Below, piece after piece: positions 52,115 to 63,257 of a DNA stretch of 64,000 nucleotides (positions within the stretch are counted from its first letter, which is position 1; each line of letters begins with the position of its first letter). Origin of the DNA: Coffea arabica (Eukaryota > Streptophyta > Magnoliopsida > Gentianales > Rubiaceae); assembly GCF_036785885.1 (NCBI RefSeq), contig NC_092330.1, forward strand, positions 12,682,525-12,746,524, read 5' to 3'. Below the pieces are notes generated by a model that searched no databases, was not told the origin of the DNA, and was given only the letters and a program-made list of their open reading frames with translations. Made by a program: the position numbers and the translations under genes.

Positions 52115-52657
52115 TTAAGCTGTAACAAAATCTTCCACCGCATAAAAGTATAAAGTTGTCGATTCATTCACATTTATAACTTCACCTGCTTGTGCAACTT
52201 GCACAAATATATCCACCCACAAATCAAAATACCTATATAGCCCCAAAGACACTTGCCCCAAAACAAAGACAGAATAAGTCCACACAGCAGAGCAAATAAG
52301 TAAATTTATCCCAACCCTCAAAATTAACAACTTGCACCACATGCAACGTTTATTTCCTGCCAAAATTTCAAAGACAAATAACTCCAAAATCAAGCAGTCG
52401 AAAGAGCCTAAATTCACAACACAAATGACCCCAAACTCAATCTTATATGAGCATGTGATATTCACACGAAGCTGACCAACTGGTTCCAAGAAATCGATTT
52501 CATTTTGGCATACTGTCAAAGACTCAAGCAATTCGCCATATGAGATCTGATCATCTAGTGAAACATAAGTTGCAAGTTTGACTACAAGTCCGAGATTCAA
52601 ACCTATATACTTGTAGTAAAATTCAAAGGGTGTGTAATAGTACACCCCTTTAGTCAA
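52115..52657 (-). other. 180-aa open frame of uncertain status
   Basis: This is the longest frame in the 50-55 kb gap. The predicted protein is hydrophobic and Cys/Leu/Val-rich in the middle (LILELFVFEILAG). I recognise no domain, and no introns or start context support it. It may be chance or a decayed insertion. Confidence 0.2.
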
Positions 52658-52865
52658 TAGATGGGATCCTCTACCTCTAGCCTCCCATGGCCAAGCTGAG
52701 TCGTTTTCAAGCGTTAGTTAGATTAGGAATAATAATGTAGAATAAAATCCAAGTATGTAATAATGCACTCCTTCGATCAAAAGATGGAATTCTCTACCTC
52801 TAACCACCCCTCATTGCCTGGTTGAGTCCCCCCTTAGTGTCTGTTATAGTAGGAATAATGTAGCT
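52628..52865. repeat. Diverged tandem duplication, about 120-bp units
   Basis: A unit with GTAATAGTACACCCCTTTAG, TCTCTACCTCTAGCC-like words and GGAATAATAATGTAG recurs with divergence about 124 bp downstream (GTAATAATGCACTCCTTCGA, then GGAATAATGTAG). The first copy overlaps the start of the uncertain open frame. Confidence 0.55.
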
Positions 52866-55137
52866 ATTGCCTATTATAAAAATATAAAAATAAAAATTTA
52901 TATAGTCAAGACGAACTCAAATTCTTAGTCAAATGTTGCCAAAAAATCATTAATTGGGAAAAAGGGTAAATTTGGATTTAAGAAGCCTAAAACAGTTACC
53001 TGTCGGCTGCTATGTTATAGTAGTTAGCTGTTTTTGTGTTTGGGGGTTGTGCCCCCACTCCCCTTGGGGGAAGGGGAGGCGAGATTCAAATTCTAATGGC
53101 ATTTGATAGGAAAATTAGACAAATTCTCAAGGGTTTGGGTAACAAAAATGTACCTCAATTATAGTGCGTAATTTTATTGTAAACTTGAAAATAACCTTTG
53201 GTTTTTCATGAGCAAAACTTGAAACACACACACACACACACATCTGATGACCCAAAACTTTAGAAATGCTTCAACCTGCTATCACCATTGTTTTCCCCAT
53301 TCTCTCATTTTTCTAAAATACTACCAAGACTATCAACAAATACGTGCATGGTGCAATATCTGTCAAAGATGCCAAATCAAAAATTGTTCACGAAAATCCT
53401 CTAGAGACAGAGGTTGGATTACACAGATAAATGCATGTATAGTAAGTCATGATTGTTTCCACCACCATTTCCGTTAAATTTAACGGTTCCGTCACCTTTA
53501 TAATTTAGTTCAAAGCATGAGGTGTCATGTTGTATATTTTGAAACCATAAGGGGCTTTTCTGTGTATTAGGCTTATCACAGGGGGTTTTTTTGTTTTTTA
53601 CCCTTTTAGTAATAAGCAAAAAGAAATTTTTTGCTTCACTTTTAGAAAATAATTAAACAAGATTAGGAAATAAGGGGGAGGGTTGGGTGGTAAGACAAAT
53701 GGATTGTAAGTAGGAGGTTCTGAATTCAAACTTTTGCATTTCCAAAAGACAAAAAAAGATTTGGAAATGAAATTCTCAATTCAAGGGTGAAAGGTAATTT
53801 TCTTGGAAAACTAAATAAATAATGCTTTGTTAACAATGCCTGATGAATCTTGATTCTATACCATTATGAATAGATTTTGAGTATTTCGTATTTGAGATTA
53901 GACAAATCAATCATTCTATTTTTTTGCTTGTGCATATTCCTAAAACTAAAGTCGAAAAGCCCTAAATCGGTGGCAAACTTTCACTTAATCTATTGGGGTG
54001 TTTGTAGCTTCTTAATTAGGACGTTCGATTCCATGTTTGTTTTTTTTCCCCTAATGATCAATTCTCAAAATATTAGGAACGCATTCAACAATAGAACTTT
54101 TCGTTATATAAAAACGTAAATTAATTTACATTTGTGTCAGAAATTATAGTTGTTTAGAAATTTTCGTGTTATGTGTTCTTACCTCTCTAACTTTTGGATT
54201 TTACTTGTGTTCTTCTATTTGTTGTATTTAATTATTGTTCACTTTGTGCTTTGTTTTTTCAAGCAGGAGAGGGGCAGGACTTAAAAAAGCAAGAGGAAAA
54301 AAGAGAGAATGGAACCCCTCCCAAAATCTTTAAATCTTGAAATCTCAACCTTAACTAGTAGATCAAAATCTATAATTCATTTTGTGCTTACAGTCATAAA
54401 TCACATAATTAATTTTAGAGTAAAATTTCACTTAGCCTATTGAACTATTTTTGTTCTCATTAACCCACTAGACTCTTTATGATTAATTATGAGGCTAACT
54501 CCGTCAACTTCAACTGTTAACATTATTACATAAATATGGTCACTTACCTTGATCAGATAAGGTATATATCAATTTGAGTTAGTTATTGAACTTAATATAT
54601 TATTGCTTACCGGAGGCTGATTTTACAGGTTGGAACAACTTGGTCAGGATCAGCAAAGGTGTACAATAATTTAGTGGCTGATTTTGCAGCTTCCAGTTCC
54701 ACAAGAGGAAGAACCAATAAAAAGACCAACAAGCTTCCAGTTCCATTAGTCAAGCATTTCCTTCTAAGGTAGGGTTGGTAGATGTTTACGCGTTCTTCAG
54801 TCCTCTGAAAGACCAACAAGACTTTCGAGTCATAATTTCTTCCAAAATAGGGAGTACAATACATTACTGTGCTACCAACATTCTTTTGATTCTTGGTCCC
54901 CGTAATCTGCACTCCAATTTTGAGAACTTTGCACTTCATTTCATTTTCTGCCCGCCAGATTGACGGACCGAAGTAGAAATTTCTTATCAAAAACATGAAA
55001 AACAACAACAATAAATGCGCTCAAAATAATAACTCAATTATGGGCTTTGATAATATAACGAGTTGCTTAGAAGAATGTAAGAAACCTCTAATATAATGAG
55101 TTTAACTAGGCTTGATCGCATACTTGACGTTTTGCAC
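52866..55137. other. Gene-free stretch with a CA microsatellite
   Basis: An (AC)n run of about nine repeats lies at 53224-53242. The 134-aa minus-strand frame at 54607-55011 has no recognisable domain. No RNA gene or paired-end element could be delimited. Confidence 0.35.
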
Positions 55138-55652
55138 CAGTGGTGGAGCCAGAAAAAATTTTTCAGTGGGGGCAAAAGCAACTCTAAAATTTTTTACCTA
55201 CTCTTTTTTCAGTTTTTTAAGGAAAAAAATATTCATCAACAAGTACAAATGATACATATATTTCATGAAAAAATCAAAAGACAAACTCAAAATTATTAAT
55301 GTAATAATAATTTTATTTCAAAACAAACTAAACCATTTATAATTGCTCATAGCGAGTTTTCATATTTTAATAACAGTTTATAACCTTTTTATTTTGAACT
55401 TCACGAAGTATATTTTTCTCAATAAAAGTAACTAATAGATACACAAAACTCCAGGGGGCACACTTGAAATTACATCAAATTTTTATAGGTATTATAGAAA
55501 TTTAAAAGGGGCAGTGGGAGCCTATAAACCAATAGATACACAAAACTCTAAGAGACACAGTTGAAATTACACCAAATTATTATAAGTATCATAGAAATTT
55601 AAGGGGATGAGTGGGGCCGTGCCCCCAGTGTCCCAGTGTGAATCCGCCACTG
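55138..55652. mobile_element. hAT-like MITE next to the receptor-like gene
   Basis: The 515-bp element begins CAGTGGTGGAGCCAG and its right end complements to CAGTGGCGGATTCAC. The 8-bp flanks are TTTTGCAC on the left and TTTTACAC on the right, seven of eight matching. That length fits hAT elements. No transposase is encoded. Inside, a diverged AATAGATACACAAAACTC-type segment occurs twice (about 55435 and 55531). It ends only 130 bp before the receptor-like protein start codon, so it lies in the likely promoter. Confidence 0.7.
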
Positions 55653-55782
55653 TTTTACACCTGAGTTGACTTGTCTCCGGTCTCCGGCCCTGCGTTCCAG
55701 TACATTGATAAGCGATTATAAATTATCCTGCCTTCCATTTTCATTACAACACTTTCCTTCACTAATTCTCCATACTGAAATC

Positions 55783-58700
55783 ATGCGCGGTCATTCCATT
55801 CTGATTGCCTCATGGGCTCTCGTTGTATCAATAATACTCAATGGAGGACTACTTTGCTCAGGTTGCTTTTTAGAAGAAAAACATGCTCTCTTGGACTTCA
55901 AAGCTTCCTTAAATGTGACTACAAATGCTCATCTTATCCTTTCTTCGTGGACTGGAAAAGAAGGTGACGGAGCAAATGCTGATTGCTGCACCTGGGAAGG
56001 GGTCAAGTGTAGTAATATTACTGGGAGAATTGTTGAAGCCGACCTTAGTTTTTTGCGAGAGAATATGGATGAGGATTGGTATGTAAATATAAACATTAGC
56101 ACTTTCATACCTCTGAAGGACCTGCGAACTCTAGACCTGAGTAATAATTACTTCAATAGTGAAGTGACAGGTAACTACCCTTCCATCTTTTTCTCAAATC
56201 GTTGGTTTATATTGTATAATTTGAAGTTTCTTGTTCTTGGTTACACAGGCAAGTAATTCATCTTTCTTCATCATCTTTTCTTTTTTCGTTCTAGCCTTAC
56301 TTTTGGTATTCTTGTCCGCAGCTTGAGGCAAGTTTTTCATATTTCTTCATCTTTTTTTCTCGGCCTTATTTCTTTTAATTTCTCATGTATTATAATTGTA
56401 GAAGACTCAAAATCCCATAAAAACTGACGATAGTTTAATTAAGCAGGAAACTATTTTGCATTAAATTTTAGCTGTGAGTTAGTCATTTGCACCCCTTCAA
56501 AACAACAAGAATTAATATATCATAAATTGAAAGAAGTCAAGAAAAAATAGCAATTAAAAAAATAGATCGTACAGGCATAAAACATCAACCTATCGTGATG
56601 GATTAGGAGCAATAATTAAGGAATGTATACATGAGTAAAATTGATGACTCTAAGAAAAAAAACAGGCAATTTATGTGGAAAAAAGTGAATGGATCGAGAG
56701 AGAAAAAAAAAAAAGATATTGCATTACAAAGTATACTTTTTTTTTTAATTTGAATTACTCTCGCTTCTTACCATCATTTTCTTTTAGTCAATTAGCAACC
56801 AAGTTTTACTTCCACGTTTTTTGATAGTGTGTCTTATTTATTTATCAAATAGTTTTCAATTCAATGGGTGACCGGTTACAAATTAGTTTGTGTAATGTAC
56901 AACAATTTTACCACTTACATCAAGTTTTATGCATAGTCGTTAACTTTGAAAACAAAACCGAAAAGCAAACATTTATATCTTTGCCGACGTGGAAAGTATA
57001 AAAGTGTGATAAATTTTAAATCTTACATCATTTTATTTAGAGTCAAATATCGAAAACCTCTTTTGGTAGAAGGAAAAGATCAGCTCCCTTTGGATGATGC
57101 TGCCGGCAAGAACCATGGTGGACCGCTGCAAAGCTCTAATAAGTGTTTCTTTTGCCAGAAATCAGTAGGGAAGAAGAAGCTTTATTATGAAATTTAATTT
57201 TTGCGATGATGTCATTTTGGAATTATATTTGACACCAAATTTTGTCTACAATTTATATATGACTTGGTTCAAAGGTCGATTTGATTATTTCATCATTGTT
57301 TTTCTATTAAAAACTTTAATCATGCTCGATTATTAAATTTAATAAAAAAAAAAAAGCTAACAGTTTCACTTTAATCCAAAACCATGCGGGTTAAATGGTA
57401 CGTTTTCAAATTATTGGGAGGAAATGTGTATATTGGATTAGCCAAAGGGGTTTCTTTGGCATTTAGTCCGTTTATTAGAATCTGACTCGTGCTTTGCAGG
57501 CTGCAGGAATTGGGCTAAGTTGCAAAATCTCAAGTCCTTATACCTCGATTGGAACAATTTCAACAACAGTAGTATAATTCCATGTATAACTGCAATTACT
57601 GAACTTAAAAGGCTGTCTCTCCGTGATTTGGATTTAAAGGGATCGTTTCCTATAGAAGGTATATTCACTTGCTATCTATAATTCTTATAGGAGACTTTCT
57701 TTAACCTTTTTACACAATTTTCTTGGACTTTACGTCTGTTCTATTTTTTGCTTTTCTACTTCGTTTGTTCAGCACATAGAAATAAATGAATATCTAAACT
57801 TAGAATGATTCAGCATTATTTATTTGTAATCTATTTCAATTAATAGCTCTTAAATGTGAAAATTACAAAGTATCTTATTTGTTTTTCCTTTTACCGTCAC
57901 AAGTATGGGATTAGACGGTAACTTAATTTACATATCCAAGTATGGGTAGTTGTTTGAAAGATGCTAATTAGTTAATCTTTTTTTTTTTTTTTTTTTTGTA
58001 GTTGTGAGAGATGTTGCATATGCCAAAATTATAAAGCATAGATATACAGAAAAGATAAAATTGTAGAATCCATTAGCATGAGAGTTGTTGGACCGCAATC
58101 TGCCCATTCAAGGAGTTCTAATTGGATCATCTTCTTGCTGCAGAATTCAAGCGTCTGGAAAAATTGGAGTTTCTTGACTTAAGCGGTAATCAGCTTTCTG
58201 GTTCCTTGTCCTTTAAAGGTACGCATATCCAGTTTGAGATAAAAGTGTATATAGGACAAAGCTGTTACATGATTTGGAGTATAACCATTAAGGATGGGAC
58301 AGAACTATCTGTATACTTTTCCCTATTTCTATAATTTGATGTTATATTTTGTCCAAATTCCAATAAGAAAATAAATTCCTAAAAATTAACAAATTTGCCT
58401 AAATTTCTAGATTAGCTGTACATACAACTTTGTCTACCACGTGATAAACGTCCCCTTTGTCTACCATACAACTTTTTACTACCAAATGACAAAGCTTCCC
58501 CTGCAGAGTGTGCAGCTCACATGCAATGAATTTTGTCTATTTTAATCGAGCAAATGGATAGAATAGCCCAATTTGATCCTTTTTAGCTGTTCAATGGATC
58601 AATTGACGTGAAAAAAATAGTATAGTTGACCTGTGGCCTAATTTACCTTGTTTGAAATATACAAATTCTTATAGAATAGGGGATGGAGATGCAACAATAG

Positions 58701-61692
58701 TTATGTAATTTTGATATATCCAAAACTATAATACTAACATAAAGTTTTGAACTGCAGAATTGAAGCTGGAGAGCTTGAAGGTACTCAATCTTGAATATAC
58801 AAATTTTAACAAACTCTCAGACGTTGAGGCTTTAACTTCTCTCAAAGCCTTATCTTTGAACGATATTGGTATTAATGATTCCTCCGTCCTTCAAGGTAAT
58901 AAGATAGGCTGTGAAAGGCTCGGTTGCTTGCATGAAGTTGCTATTTACTTTTCAAATGTTGAGCTAGACCGGATGAAATTTGAAAACCAACATTTCAATT
59001 TTTTTGCGTGTAACATATGATTTCACGGTTTCTGAATTGGCTATGTATTGACAATTCATACCTAGCATCAACTATTACTGTATGAAAACCTTACAATGAA
59101 CTTGGTTTTTGGACAGGAATTTGCAGTTTGAAGAATCTCCATGAACTTGACCTGAGTCGGAATAATTTTTACGGGCCTGTTCCCATGTGCTTCAGAAACT
59201 TGACATCTCTTCGACTTCTTGATCTCTCCAACAATATTCTCAGCGGAAACATCCCTGCAGCTCTCATTACTCCTCTCGTACACCTTGAGTATCTATCTCT
59301 CTCTGGCAACCTTTTTGGAGGTTCTTTTTCTTTCAGTTCTTTGGGCAACCATTCAAAGCTTCAGGGGTTCAAACTTGGACCTTTGAACAATGATTCACAT
59401 GTCGACACTGAGGATCTTGCTCTGCCCCCACCATTTCAGCTAAAGGCTCTCTATTTATCTGGCTGCAACTTGAATAATCAGACTCGAAAAATCCCAAGTT
59501 TCCTGCTCTATCAGAAAGAAATGCAAAATCTTGATCTGTCTTCCAATAAGTTAGTGGGCCAGATTCCTACTTGGCTTCTGCAAAATAATACAAACTTGGA
59601 AGTTCTTGTTCTAAAGGATAACTCTTTTACGGGTCCGTTTCTTGTAGATGATTCTCTGGGAAAATATCTAAGTCAATTAGACATCTCAAACAATGACGTC
59701 AGTGGTAAGGTTCCCCAAAATATCGGTTTATCTTTTCCATTTCTGCAGCGGTTGAATTTGTCAGGAAATTCATTTCTGCAGTGGGGAACCTTACCACTGA
59801 CGTCATTGTTTGAGATGTCTAATTGACTTAGATATTTTCCCAGAGAATCATCTACAAGAAACGGACCGTAAAAGAGTTATCCTTTAGAACAAGAACTTCC
59901 AAGTTTGTATTATTTTGCAGAAGCCAAGTAGGAATCTGGCCCACTAACTTATTGGAAGACAGATCAAGATTTTGCATTTCTTTCTGATAGAGCAGGAAAC
60001 TTGGGATTTTTCGAGTCTGATTATTCAAGTTGCAGCCAGATAAATAGAGAGCCTTTAGCTGAAATGGTGGGGGCAGAGGAAATTCATCTCAAACGAGAAA
60101 AATGACGTCATTTGAAGTCATTGGGAAACTTGACATGGGCAGAATCAATTGATTTGTCCCACATCATGTTTTCAGGGGAGGTGCCAGGTCAAATTGGAAC
60201 TGGATGTTTAGCCCTTACTATGTTGGTATTGTCTTATAATAATTTGCATGGCAATTTTCCTTCTGGGTCCACGAACTTAACAAGCCTAGAATTCCTTCAC
60301 TTGGATAATAACCATTTTATTGGGAGCATTTCACATGGATTATCTCGTTCTCCAAGTTTATCTTTGCTGGATATTTCAAACAATTCTTTTCAAGGCAAAA
60401 TTCCAAGTTGGATTGGAAATTTTTCATATTTGAATGGTCTTGACATGTCAGCCAACTTGCTAGAAGGTAGCTTACCAGATGCTATATGCAAACTTTCAGA
60501 TCTTGAATTTTTAGACCTCTCCAAAAATCAGTTGATCGGACCTTTACCAGCTTGCTCCGAGCTTACGTCATTGAAGTTCATCCACCTGCATCACAACATG
60601 ATCTCAGGGCCCATCTCAAACATGCTGTCTGGGAGCTTCAATTTGATGACACTCGATTTGGGTTACAACAAGCTGTCTGGCGGTATACCACGCTATATTG
60701 GTAAACTTAAAGAGCTCAGGGTCCTTCTATTGGGGGGAAATGAATTGCTTGGTCATATTCCTTTGCACTTATGTCAGCTGCAGAATGTGACAATTATGGA
60801 TCTTTCTCAGAATAAGTTTTCTGGGCCACTGCCTACATGCTTCAACAAAATTTCTTTTGGCAGCGGGCAGTTCTCCAACGATGCATTTTTTACCTATGAC
60901 CCGTCTTTTGGTGAGAGTGAAAGCTTCCCAGGGTACCCTGGATCTCATTTTCTGGCTATGGAGATAAGGTGGAGTGAGTATTATAAAATTTTTTCCGACC
61001 AAGAAAATGTGATATTCACAACAAAAAGTAGAAGCGAACGCTATGCAGGGAATTTATTAAATTTCATGTCTGGACTTGATTTGTCGTGTAACCAATTGAT
61101 TGGAGCGATTCCTCCTGAATTTGGTGATCTCAGACATATCCGGGCATTAAATTTATCCCACAACTACTTGCAAGGATCCATTCCCTCAAGACTTTCCATG
61201 TTGAACCTAGTAGAGAGCTTGGATCTTTCTTACAACAATTTCAGTGGCGAAATACCTTCAGAGCTGGCATCCTTGAACTTCTTGTCCATCTTCAATGTGT
61301 CATACAATAACTTGTCTGGCAGGGTACCTGATACAGGGGAGTTTGCAACCTTTGACGACAGCAATTATAGAGGAAATCCAGGTCTCTGCGGACCATTGCT
61401 CAAGAGAAGTTGTAACCCCTTTGCTCCACACCCTGAAAATGTTGGTGATCAAGACATAGAAGTTGATGGTGCAATTGATGTGGCAACATTCTATTGGAGC
61501 TTTTTTGCTTCATATATGGTGATCGTGATTTCATTTGTGGTAATTCTTTGTGTTAGCCCTTATTATAGAAGAGCATGGTCTTTTTATATTGATTATTGGA
61601 TCCTGTCGAGATTCTACGAGTATTGCGGGTCTCGTTCCTCAGAGAAAAAGCAAACATGGAAAGTGTTTAATTGGAACATGAGAAGGAGATGA
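55783..61692 (+). pseudogene. LRR receptor-like protein, disrupted by an inverted duplication
   Basis: Plant receptor-like proteins of this form sense ligands at the plasma membrane, usually with partner kinases. Exons are 55783-56170, 57500-57658, 58144-58218, 58758-58895 and 59117-59826. All introns are phase 1 with GT/AG borders and the joined frame is 489 codons. A signal peptide (SILIASWALVVSIILNGGLL) precedes a Cys-paired N-terminal cap (DCCTWEGVKC) and LRRs such as LRLLDLSNNILSGNIPAAL. The frame stops at 59826 inside the inverted copy. After it, 60112-61692 continues in the same frame for 526 codons with more LRRs, a cap (GNPGLCGPLL), a membrane helix (FFASYMVIVISFVVILCV) and a short basic tail without kinase. 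That part begins after a stop at 60103 with no good ATG. The architecture resembles the multi-exon RLP14/CuRe1-like group. Confidence 0.85.
59420..60078. repeat. Near-perfect inverted repeat of RLP coding sequence
   Basis: The forward arm is 59420-59716 (297 bp) and the reverse arm 59783-60078 (296 bp), separated by 66 bp. Base-by-base comparison shows one single-base gap (ACGGGTCCG against ACGGTCCG when complemented) and no mismatch. The arms encode LRR sequence from LPPPFQLKALYLSG to NDVSGKVP. ATTTCTGCAG occurs twice in the loop, once just before the reverse arm, and could have served as microhomology. A transcript across it would fold into a long duplex hairpin. Confidence 0.95.
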
Positions 61693-62510
61693 ATTGGTCC
61701 TAGTTACTCTATTGGGATTCTCAAAATTGGAACTATATGAGCTGAAATTCTGATGTCCAATATATTTTGCACTACAGTTTTTTTTTTCTCATATTTGCGG
61801 TTTAATTTTCTTTATTTGCACAATTACCATTTCTTTTCCGAATAGCCATAATTTTTTTGCCTAATTAATGTATGAAGATGAAAGCTTTGGAAAATTTTTA
61901 ATTGGTCAAAAGAAAATGTATGATCAAGCTGCGATTTTGCAATACAAATAGCCAAATTGTACAGTCGCTCAACTTTTTGTTTGTCTTTTTCTAGCAGCGT
62001 AGGGAGAGGAGAGGTCAGAGGAGGATTAAAACTCAAAATCTTTATATTTTGAGGTTTTAAACTTAGCCACTAGATGATTAACGAAAATGTGGCACAGCAA
62101 GTAAAAAAAATTTATTTCTTAATTTATTAGTTTAATTAACTTGTAAAATTTGTGTATTTTTCACTAATTATTTCTTTTACAAAAAAAAATCGTATCAATA
62201 TGAAAATTACAGCAGTTCAAACTATTTCTACCTATTCCCTTGACAATGATACAATTTAGACCCACATATTCTCTTGGTCCCAAAACCCGCCTCAGCTTCA
62301 CGTTTGGGTTTCGAGTAGCGATGCCAACATTGGGCCGCAAAATGGCATCACAGCTCAGTTGGTGCCCAAAAGAAATAGCAGAAAATTCTTGTAACATGGC
62401 CACGAGAAATTGTACAAGCAAAACTCTAAATGAAAATCAGAAAGAAGCAAAATCACACTGGGTCAGGTGATAGATGAAAATAATCAATCAAAATACTGCT
62501 TAGGAGCTAC
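61693..62510. other. RLP 3' flank, no gene
   Basis: This AT-rich stretch should contain the receptor-like gene's 3' untranslated region. The overlapping frames at 62164-62470 on both strands show no domain. Confidence 0.4.
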
Positions 62511-63257
62511 TAGGGGTGGGCAAAATTATCCGCTAATCCGAAAATTCGTCATATCCGATCCGATCTGATCCAAAAATTAGGATATCCGATTTTTATTATT
62601 TGATCGGGTCAAAAGAGGGTTGGGTACCCGCTAAGATGCGGGGCGGATTAGGGTCACATAATTGAAAATCCGCGGGTACCCGATCCGCCCCGCATATATA
62701 TATATATTTTTATTTTATTTTTATACACACACTATAAAATAATAAGTTAGAACTAAATAAGTAATTTTATTGAACAAATTGCATTACAAATATGAGAGAC
62801 TATAGTTTATTTACAAGATTCATTTGTAGAGGCCATGATCTTATATTTTATAAAAAAAAGTTTAATTAATGTGGAACATATATATTAAAAATTGTGCTCC
62901 TTATTTCAAAATTTTATTGATTTTGAATTCTTTTAATTTTTTTTCTTTATCTTATATTCCCTTCACATGCTTGTTTCTTGGTGGGAAGCCCTTTTTTAGA
63001 AAAAAAAATTATTAAATCTTAGATGAATGTGTAAAATATAAAATTAAATTGGTATAAATCATTTTTTTAAAAAAATTAATGATAAATGAGGCGGGGCGAG
63101 TACCCGCTGACCCGACCCTATCTCAGCGGGTACCCGATTATCGGGTACCCGCTGATATGCGGGGCGGGTAAGGGTCAGAAAATGGCTAACCTGCAAGGTG
63201 CGGGTTGGGTCAGTCAAATGGTGAATGGGGCGGGTACTCAACCCGCGCCCACCCCTA
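62511..63257. mobile_element. hAT-like non-autonomous element, 747 bp
   Basis: A perfect 8-bp duplication, GGAGCTAC, flanks the element (62503-62510 and 63258-63265). The ends are an 11-bp perfect inverted repeat, TAGGGGTGGGC. GC-rich blocks with GGGTACCCG and GCGGGGCGG words near both ends surround an AT-rich core. One block, 63124-63154, is a perfect palindrome with 14-bp arms and a 3-base centre (CAGCGGGTACCCGA arms). No transposase is encoded. Confidence 0.85.

Noticed and set aside
53224..53242. AC dinucleotide run as a functional element
   Set aside because: Ordinary microsatellite; nothing links it to a gene.
54607..55011. 134-aa minus-strand frame
   Set aside because: No recognisable domain or splice context; it appears to be chance.
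56946..57197. 83-aa frame in the RLP intron with a CFFCQKSVG motif, faintly like an FLZ zinc finger
   Set aside because: Only one Cys pair is visible, there is no second half of the finger, and it lies in an intron.
62164..62470. Overlapping frames on both strands right of the RLP gene
   Set aside because: No domain on either strand; mutual shadows.
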